Shown here: positions 7,257 through 11,368 of the stretch, one piece after another
Position numbering within the stretch: the first letter of the stretch is position 1
Layout of the letters: each line of letters starts with the position of its first letter
Origin: an uncultured Bacilli bacterium
Lineage (GTDB): Bacteria > Bacillota_I > Bacilli_A > RF39 > UBA660
Direction: 5' to 3'
DNA: 11,368 nt
Assembly: GCA_934183705.1 (NCBI GenBank)
Contig: CAKPSW010000021.1
Location: forward strand, 1 to 11,368
The notes under the pieces: generated by a model
What the model was told of the DNA's origin: nothing
What the model saw: the letters and a program-made list of their open reading frames with translations, nothing else
The model's database searches: none
Translations under genes and position numbers: made by a program

Positions 7257-8469
7257 AAACATTTTCTATATCAACATTTCTATTATGCTTAATAATATCC
7301 CAATTACAACTCTTAATAAATATACAAATAAAATTAATAGGTACCCAACTAATAACAAATAAATCAAATAATAAAATACCACCTATATTATTTTTAAAAC
7401 TTTTATTATACTTTTTAAGAAGTAAAATTCTCACAACAACTCCAAATAAATATGAAATAAAAGCAAAAACTATTTTATAAAATATATCATCAAAAGTCAA
7501 ACTACTAATATGAATAAATGTATTAATAACAAGAAATATAGGAAGCAAATTAAATATAACATGTAATATTACAGACAAATAAAATAAACCAACATCAAAG
7601 CATTCAAAATTTCTCTCTTTAATCCCTTTTTTCAAAAGAGTCGGAAAATACTCTTTTAAACATTCCATAGCACCAAAAGACCATCTTTTTCTCTGTTTCC
7701 ATGAAACACCAAATCTACTAACTTGTTCATCATAAGTTATAGCCTCTGTAGCAAAACCAATCTTTTCATTATTAATAGCACACATTGCAGTAAATTCTAT
7801 ATCTTCAGTTACTGTTTTAGGATTAAAACCATACTTATCAATAACTTCCTTTTTTATAATAAAACCAGTTCCATTTAAAAAAGAAGACTTACCTAAATTA
7901 TATCTTGATTCGTTTAAAAATAAACTTTGAAGATAATACAATATAGCATAACTACTAGTAAGCCAATTATCCGAAATATTCTTAGTATCCCTAAAACCTT
8001 GAGCAACAGAATAGCCACTATTAATCATATCATTCATCTTGTTTAAAAAATCAGGATGAACTATATTATCAGCATCAAATATAGCATAAGCATCAATTTT
8101 ATCATTATCTTTAAGTATATCAAAAGCATACTTAAGAACTTCTCCTTTAGTAGAAACCTTCTCAGTACACAAAATAGTTTTAGCTCCTGCCTTCTTAGCT
8201 ACCTCAAAAGTATTATCCGTACAATTATTAACAATAACATATATATCAAAATATTTACTAGAATAATTCTGCTTTTTTAAACTGTCAATAAGTTTACCAA
8301 TAACAGCCTCTTCATTTCTCGCTGCAATAATAACCGCAAAAAAATTTTCTTTTTTACAACTAACAATATTATTTTTTTTCTTTCTAAATATCCCCACAGA
8401 AGTAATTACAAAATATCCCAAATATATCAAAGAAAAAATCCAAATTATATATACAATTTTTTCAAACAT
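7255..8469 (-). CDS. Membrane-bound processive family 2 glycosyltransferase
   Basis: This 404-residue enzyme transfers sugar from a nucleotide sugar at the inner face of the membrane. One N-terminal membrane segment (about 5-27) is followed by a GT-A catalytic domain: VIIAARNEE at 46-54, metal-binding FDADN at 131-135 (Asp132, Asp134), TED at 221-223 carrying the probable catalytic base, and QRKRW at 259-263, the QxxRW motif of processive synthases. Three further membrane segments follow (about 293-320, 331-352, 365-385), and a WDIIKH-like end near 390-395. This is the architecture of poly-N-acetylglucosamine, cellulose-like and hyaluronan-like synthases, but no PilZ domain or partner gene is nearby, so the product is unknown. 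It is a single-gene unit with a strong promoter, a GAGGTGG ribosome site (8474-8480) and its own terminator. Confidence 0.88.
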   Translation of the reverse strand: MFEKIVYIIWIFSLIYLGYFVITSVGIFRKKKNNIVSCKKENFFAVIIAARNEEAVIGKLIDSLKKQNYSSKYFDIYVIVNNCTDNTFEVAKKAGAKTILCTEKVSTKGEVLKYAFDILKDNDKIDAYAIFDADNIVHPDFLNKMNDMINSGYSVAQGFRDTKNISDNWLTSSYAILYYLQSLFLNESRYNLGKSSFLNGTGFIIKKEVIDKYGFNPKTVTEDIEFTAMCAINNEKIGFATEAITYDEQVSRFGVSWKQRKRWSFGAMECLKEYFPTLLKKGIKERNFECFDVGLFYLSVILHVIFNLLPIFLVINTFIHISSLTFDDIFYKIVFAFISYLFGVVVRILLLKKYNKSFKNNIGGILLFDLFVISWVPINFICIFIKSCNWDIIKHNRNVDIENV

Positions 8470-8482
8470 TATTCCACCTCAG

Positions 8483-8505
8483 TTGTACTACTTAAAATAG
8501 TACAA
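8483..8505 (-). promoter_or_regulatory. Perfect inverted repeat at the glycosyltransferase start point
   Basis: TTGTACTA and TAGTACAA, 8-bp perfect arms around a 7-base spacer, lie between the promoter and the ribosome site and include the predicted start point near 8503. The repeat can act as a repressor site or as a 5' hairpin in the mRNA. No T-tract follows, so it is not a terminator. Confidence 0.55.
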
Positions 8506-8509
8506 TTTA

Positions 8510-8538
8510 ATCATACACCCTTATATTCAATTTGTCAA
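8510..8538 (-). promoter_or_regulatory. Near-consensus promoter of the glycosyltransferase gene
   Basis: TTGACA (8533-8538) and TATGAT (8510-8515) on the minus strand are separated by exactly 17 bases. The -35 is perfect and the -10 matches at 5 of 6 positions. It lies 41 bases before the start codon. Confidence 0.8.
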
Positions 8539-8563
8539 CAAACAAATACATATATTATACATT

Positions 8564-9397
8564 TTACATTTTTTTATCGTAATCATCTAAAAAACTATGC
8601 TTAACATTATCAATCTTATAACTAATAACCCCATCGCAATTAACATTATCCATAGCTTTAAAAATATTCAAATCAACATTAGGATTAACTTTACGTAAAT
8701 CTTCAATCAATAACCTAATTTCTTCTCTTTTACTATTAACCTTATCAACATCACTTATATCTTCAGTTAGTCTGCACGCACAATTTATAAATTTTAAATC
8801 ATTATATTTCATCCAAGATATAATATCCTCTTCATGCACCAAATACAAAGGCCTAATAAGTTCTATACCAGAAAAATTATCACTATGAAGTTTAGGAAGC
8901 ATAGTTTTAATTTCGCTACCATAAAACATACTAAGCAAAGTAGTTTCTATAACATCATTAAAATGATGTCCTAAAGCAATTTTATTGCATCCGAGTTCCA
9001 CTGCTTTATTATATAAACAGCCTCTTCTCATCCTAGCACACATATAACACGGACTATCTGCCTTCATATTAATAACACTATCAAAAATATCAGATTTAAA
9101 CATCAAAATATCAACATTAAGTATTTTCGCGGTATCAAGTATCTGCTTCTTATGCATATCACTATAACCAGGATCCATAACAACATATTTAGCTTCAAAA
9201 AATACCTTACCATGTCTAATAAGTTCCTCTATGCATTTAGCAAGCAAAAAAGAATCTTTACCGCCAGAAATACATACCATTATCCTATCATTTTCACTAA
9301 TAAGTTCATAATCACTTACCGCTTTAACAAACTTACTCCAAATACCCTTTCGATATTTCTTAATAATACTTCTCTCAACTTCCTTATATTTATCCAT
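8564..9397 (-). CDS. TtcA-like tRNA 2-thiocytidine synthase
   Basis: This is a PP-loop ATPase of the TtcA/TtuA group. TtcA adds sulfur to C32 of certain tRNAs using ATP and an Fe-S cluster. Numbering from the upstream Met at 9409: PP-loop SGGKDS at 48-53, PCYMCARMRRG at 120-130 with the CxxC pair Cys121 and Cys124, GHHFND at 147-152, and a further Cys pair at 210 and 212 that can supply the third cluster ligand. These match TtcA well. I prefer the fourth residue-downstream Met (9395-9397, 277 residues) because GAGGG at 9403-9407 lies 5 bases before it, whereas the ATG at 9409 has no ribosome site. Lysidine synthase TilS shares the PP-loop but lacks this CxxC context. It stands alone between two terminator/promoter regions. 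Confidence 0.85.
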   Translation of the reverse strand: MDKYKEVERSIIKKYRKGIWSKFVKAVSDYELISENDRIMVCISGGKDSFLLAKCIEELIRHGKVFFEAKYVVMDPGYSDMHKKQILDTAKILNVDILMFKSDIFDSVINMKADSPCYMCARMRRGCLYNKAVELGCNKIALGHHFNDVIETTLLSMFYGSEIKTMLPKLHSDNFSGIELIRPLYLVHEEDIISWMKYNDLKFINCACRLTEDISDVDKVNSKREEIRLLIEDLRKVNPNVDLNIFKAMDNVNCDGVISYKIDNVKHSFLDDYDKKM

Positions 9398-9422
9398 AAT
9401 ATCCCTCATTCACACTAATAGT

Positions 9423-9428
9423 ATTATA
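9423..9428 (-). promoter_or_regulatory. Candidate -10 of the ttcA-like gene
   Basis: TATAAT on the minus strand, 25 bases before the preferred start. The -35 zone is a T-run from the upstream terminator, so the promoter would be weak or unusual. Confidence 0.4.
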
Positions 9429-9442
9429 CATCAAAAAACAAT

Positions 9443-9463
9443 AAAAAAAAAGAACTATAGTTC
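9443..9463 (-). terminator. Terminator of the tspO-like gene
   Basis: GAAC-TATA-GTTC, a short stem partly overlapping the TGA stop, is followed by nine T on the minus strand. The stem is only 4 bp, so strength rests on the T-tract. Confidence 0.5.
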
Positions 9464-9896
9464 ATATTATTTCCATTAAATTCAAAATAGAAGCAAATAT
9501 AAGCCAAAGCATATAAGGAATAAGTAAATAACCACTAGTTCTATTTTCATTATAAAATTTATATATCATATATCCCAATATTAATATAAGTAAAAGTAAC
9601 CAAAAGAAAGCAAAAACCTTAAGTCCAAAACTAAAGAAAATAATAGGCCAAAGTAAATTAACAATCAAATTAACTTTATAAATATTCATAAGTTCCCTAT
9701 TATCTCTAACAATATAACTAGATATCCCCATAAGTATATAAAGTATACTCCAAACAACAGGAAAAATCCATCCATCTACTATACCAACATAATTCTTACT
9801 TTCAGAAGAAGTAATAAAACCCACTATACCACCAAGTAATAAAGGTATCATAACATACAATATAAGTTTTTTATTATCAATTTTTTTCATATTCAT
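9462..9896 (-). CDS. TspO/MBR family membrane protein
   Basis: This is a small five-helix membrane protein of the translocator/tryptophan-rich sensory family, which binds porphyrins and related ligands. Its bacterial role is still debated (stress response, tetrapyrrole handling). The 144-145 residues match the family. Typical motifs are GWIFPVVWSILYILMGIS at 43-60, NLLWPIIFF at 81-89, and PYMLWLIFASILN at 128-140, which corresponds to the usual PYLxWxxxAxxLN end. Hydrophobic segments lie near 12-30, 43-64, 73-92, 96-114 and 123-143. Candidate starts are GTG 9897-9899, ATG 9894-9896 and ATG 9888-9890. None has a clear ribosome site, and a TATAGT -10 abuts the first codon, so the mRNA may be leaderless. 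I choose the first ATG. Confidence 0.85.
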   Translation of the reverse strand: MNMKKIDNKKLILYVMIPLLLGGIVGFITSSESKNYVGIVDGWIFPVVWSILYILMGISSYIVRDNRELMNIYKVNLIVNLLWPIIFFSFGLKVFAFFWLLLLILILGYMIYKFYNENRTSGYLLIPYMLWLIFASILNLMEII

Positions 9897-9899
9897 CAC

Positions 9900-9905
9900 A
9901 CTATA
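9900..9905 (-). promoter_or_regulatory. Candidate -10 abutting the tspO-like start
   Basis: TATAGT on the minus strand ends one base before the first possible codon. A weak TTATTG lies 17 bases upstream. A start 4-10 bases downstream would fall at or inside the first codons, giving a leaderless or nearly leaderless message. Confidence 0.35.
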
Positions 9906-9933
9906 TTAATATGTAATATCAACAATAATATTC

Positions 9934-9957
9934 AAAAAAAAGAACTTTAGTAGTTCT
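9934..9957 (-). terminator. Terminator of the rubrerythrin gene
   Basis: AGAACT-ACTAA-AGTTCT, a 6-bp stem with the TAA stop (9947-9949) inside its loop, is followed by seven further T on the minus strand. The gene and its terminator overlap completely at the stop. Confidence 0.65.
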
Positions 9958-10486
9958 CCTTCTTAATTTCAAAATAACTTTGTGGATGAGCACATACAGG
10001 ACAAACTTTTGGAGCTTCTTTACCAATAACAATATGTCCGCAATTTCTACATTGCCATATCTTATCACCATCTCTAGAAAACACCAAACCATCTTCTACA
10101 TTAGCAAGTAGTTTTCTATATCTTTCTTCATGCTCCTTTTCTATTTTAGCTACTTCTTCAAATAAAAACGCAATTCTAGTAAATCCTTCCCTTCTAGCAG
10201 TTTCAGCAAATCCCTTATACATATCTGTCCATTCATAGTTCTCACCTTCTGCTGCAGCAAGTAAATTATCTATAGTACTAGGAATTTCACCACCATTTAA
10301 TTCTTTAAACCACATTTTAGCATGTTCTTTTTCATTATTAGCAGTTTCTTCAAATATAGCAGCTATTTGCTCATAACCATCTTTCTTAGCTTTTGAAGCA
10401 AAATAAGTATATTTATTTCTAGCTTGCGATTCACCTGCAAAAGCAGTCATTAAATTTTGTTCTGTCTTACTTCCTTTTAATTCCAT
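9947..10486 (-). CDS. Rubrerythrin
   Basis: This cytosolic peroxide-detoxifying diiron protein uses electrons from a rubredoxin domain to reduce H2O2 to water, typical of anaerobes. Numbering from the Met at 10486 (179 residues, usual length): N-terminal four-helix ferritin-like domain with FAGESQARN (Glu19), EET near 46-48, EKEH at 52-55, a second set of ligands at ETARREGF (about 95-102), and EKEH at 116-119. A C-terminal rubredoxin domain has CRNC at 146-149 and CPVC at 162-165. A longer open frame extends 20 residues upstream (to 10546), but AAGGTGG at 10494-10500 is 7 bases from the 10486 ATG, and the extension would run through the promoter, so the short form is right. A TTGACA/TATACT promoter and a 19-base inverted repeat lie directly upstream. 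Confidence 0.96.
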   Translation of the reverse strand: MELKGSKTEQNLMTAFAGESQARNKYTYFASKAKKDGYEQIAAIFEETANNEKEHAKMWFKELNGGEIPSTIDNLLAAAEGENYEWTDMYKGFAETARREGFTRIAFLFEEVAKIEKEHEERYRKLLANVEDGLVFSRDGDKIWQCRNCGHIVIGKEAPKVCPVCAHPQSYFEIKKENY

Positions 10487-10502
10487 ATTCATACCACCTT
10501 TC

Positions 10503-10521
10503 ATTATACATAATGTACAAT
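10503..10521 (-). promoter_or_regulatory. Inverted repeat at the rubrerythrin start point (candidate operator)
   Basis: ATTGTACAT-T-ATGTATAAT on the minus strand is a 9-1-9 inverted repeat with one mismatched pair. It lies just downstream of the -10 and covers the predicted start point near 10518. Rubrerythrin is commonly under peroxide-responsive control. The repeat does not match the PerR box consensus, so the regulator is open. Confidence 0.5.
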
Positions 10522-10524
10522 ATA

Positions 10525-10553
10525 AGTATAACCTAAATAAATACAAGTGTCAA
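10525..10553 (-). promoter_or_regulatory. Near-consensus promoter of rubrerythrin
   Basis: TTGACA (10548-10553) and TATACT (10525-10530) on the minus strand with a 17-base spacer. It is divergent from the plus-strand promoter whose -35 begins 22 bases away at 10576. Confidence 0.8.
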
Positions 10554-10575
10554 TTAATTAAATAAATTTATAACA

Positions 10576-10603
10576 TTGACAAAACAAATAAAATAAGTAT
10601 AAT
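10576..10603 (+). promoter_or_regulatory. Consensus promoter of the YgjV-like gene
   Basis: TTGACA (10576-10581) and TATAAT (10598-10603), both perfect, with a 16-base spacer. The predicted start is near 10610, giving a very short leader with AGAGGTG (10611-10617) right at its beginning. Confidence 0.8.
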
Positions 10604-10608
10604 ACTTA
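10594..10608 (+). promoter_or_regulatory. 15-base perfect palindrome over the -10 of the YgjV-like gene
   Basis: TAAGTAT-A-ATACTTA, a perfect 7-1-7 inverted repeat, contains the whole TATAAT. Its size and geometry are those of a Fur/PerR-type or similar dimer site, though the sequence is not a consensus PerR box. A repressor here would block the promoter directly. Confidence 0.5.
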
Positions 10609-10622
10609 CTAGAGGTGTACAA

Positions 10623-11288
10623 ATGACAAATTTTATAATAGCACAAATATTATCGGTAATAAATGGAATATTTCTAATTACCAGTATAAGATCAAAAGAA
10701 AAGAAAAAATTCTTAGTACAAAATTCAATATCAAATTTAGCAGGATTTCTATCAATGATAGTTCTAGGAGCATATTCAGCATCAATAGGACCAGTAATAT
10801 TAACAATACAAGGTATAATAACATATATATATGAAGAAAAGAAAAAGAAAAAGCAACCAAAATGGTTACTAATAATGTATCCACTATTAAGTTTAATAGC
10901 AGGATCATTAACAATAACATCAATATTAAGTATATTACCAATAATATCAAGTACTTTAGCTAGCACTATGCTAATGACTAAAAATATGAAAACATCAAGA
11001 AAAATAAACTTAGTATCTTCAGTATTAGCTATCCCATATCTAATGACAAATAAAGCTTACGTAGCAGCCCTAATCTTCTCAACATCATTTATAAATACTC
11101 TAGAAGCAATATATAAATTAGACTATAAAAAAACAAATAATAATACTAAAGTAACTACCAATAATACAAATAATAAAGAAAAAGAAATAGAAGCCAACAA
11201 AACTATAGTACCATCACAGAATATAACACATAATAACAATATATCTAAACCAAAAACAAAAAAACTAATATTAAAGAAAAAAGAATGA
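10623..11288 (+). CDS. YgjV-like inner membrane protein with an Asn/Lys-rich tail
   Basis: The first 165 or so of 221 residues are hydrophobic with about five membrane segments (near 4-20, 35-70, 81-118, 126-142, 145-160) and resemble the YgjV family of small membrane proteins of unknown function. The short leading MxxFxxAQxLSxxxGxFxxTS pattern and IQGIITY segment support this. The last 55 residues are a low-complexity Asn/Lys/Thr tail ending in a lysine cluster, likely a cytoplasmic extension not typical of the family. The ribosome site is AGAGGTG at 10611-10617, 5 bases before the ATG. It is the only plus-strand gene in the window. It ends in TGA at 11286-11288, only 13 bases before the likely insertion sequence end, so the tail could have been altered by the insertion. 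No function is assigned. Confidence 0.72.
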   Translation: MTNFIIAQILSVINGIFLITSIRSKEKKKFLVQNSISNLAGFLSMIVLGAYSASIGPVILTIQGIITYIYEEKKKKKQPKWLLIMYPLLSLIAGSLTITSILSILPIISSTLASTMLMTKNMKTSRKINLVSSVLAIPYLMTNKAYVAALIFSTSFINTLEAIYKLDYKKTNNNTKVTTNNTNNKEKEIEANKTIVPSQNITHNNNISKPKTKKLILKKKE

Positions 11289-11301
11289 TCAAAGTTGAAG
11301 T

Positions 11302-11368
11302 TGTCAACAAAAAGTAGACACTTAAAAAGAATTATTTGAAGCCTAGTTGAGTTCTATACTCAACTGGG
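11302..11368. mobile_element. Probable terminus of an insertion sequence (partial, runs off the right edge)
   Basis: The stretch starting TGTCAACAAAAAGTAGACAC resembles ends I associate with IS3-like elements of low-GC Firmicutes, followed by non-coding sequence and a strong hairpin at the window edge. No transposase codons are in the window, and only one end is visible, so neither family nor boundaries can be proven. It lies just after the stop of the YgjV-like gene. It could instead be an ordinary regulatory leader of the next gene. Confidence 0.35.
11342..11368 (+). repeat. Strong hairpin at the right edge
   Basis: CCTAGTTGAG / CTCAACTGGG, a 10-bp stem with one G-T pair and a 7-base loop (TTCTATA). 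The window ends at its last base, so it is not clear whether a T-tract follows. It may be a terminator that protects a transposase gene from outside transcription. Confidence 0.6.

Noticed and set aside
10503..10521. Classical PerR box upstream of rubrerythrin
   Set aside because: The dyad is real but its sequence does not match TTATAAT-N-ATTATAA, so I report only an unassigned operator candidate.
10487..10546. Longer rubrerythrin reading frame starting at 10546
   Set aside because: It would start between the -35 and -10 of the gene's own promoter, and the ribosome site fits the ATG at 10486.
10568..10966. Minus-strand open frames opposite the YgjV-like gene
   Set aside because: Antisense to a gene with a consensus promoter and ribosome site; low-complexity peptides with no site of their own.
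1..11368. Mycoplasma-type code with TGA as tryptophan
   Set aside because: TGA ends arcA, the tspO-like and the YgjV-like genes at the expected family lengths, and tryptophans are encoded by TGG.

Overview
The window is a strongly AT-rich piece of chromosome from a Firmicute-like bacterium. TGA is used as a normal stop (arcA, the tspO-like gene and the last gene all end in it), so the Mycoplasma code is unlikely. Clear AGGAGG-type ribosome binding sites, TTGACA/TATAAT promoters, short intergenic gaps and a typical anaerobe or facultative-anaerobe gene set fit an uncultured, host-associated member of Bacilli (Erysipelotrichales/RF39-like) or a related lineage. That placement is inference from style, not from a marker gene. 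Almost everything is on the minus strand, so transcription runs from right to left.

Reading with transcription: the right edge (about 11302-11368) holds what looks like the end of an insertion sequence. To its left is the only plus-strand gene, a YgjV-like membrane protein (10623-11288). It is divergent from a rubrerythrin gene (9947-10486), and the two share an intergenic region holding two near-consensus promoters, each overlapped by an inverted repeat. Next come three single genes, each with its own promoter candidate: a TspO/MBR membrane protein, a TtcA-like tRNA thiolase, and a membrane-bound processive family-2 glycosyltransferase. The tspO, rubrerythrin and glycosyltransferase genes end in terminators that overlap their stop codons.

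The left half is an amino-acid locus. A three-gene polar amino acid ABC importer (lipoprotein, permease, ATPase; 7175 to 4990) is followed without an obvious terminator by a complete arginine deiminase operon, arcA-arcB-arcC plus a YfcC/ArcD-type permease (4908 to 258). The pathway converts arginine to citrulline and NH3, then to ornithine and carbamoyl phosphate, then to ATP, CO2 and NH3. The membrane carrier is the natural arginine/ornithine exchanger. The ABC importer may feed the same pathway, although its substrate cannot be read from sequence. At all three junctions inside the arc operon, the Shine-Dalgarno of the next gene is built from AGG arginine codons at the end of the previous gene.

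After the arc terminator (208-238) a separate leader of about 150 bases runs to the left edge. It has three hairpins, the last a textbook intrinsic terminator, placed just before the start of a gene whose visible 15 residues look like an ABC-F ATPase. This is the arrangement of a transcription-attenuated antibiotic-responsive ABC-F gene and is the most interesting regulatory feature here. I found no tRNA, rRNA or CRISPR array, and no clearly new multi-gene system.
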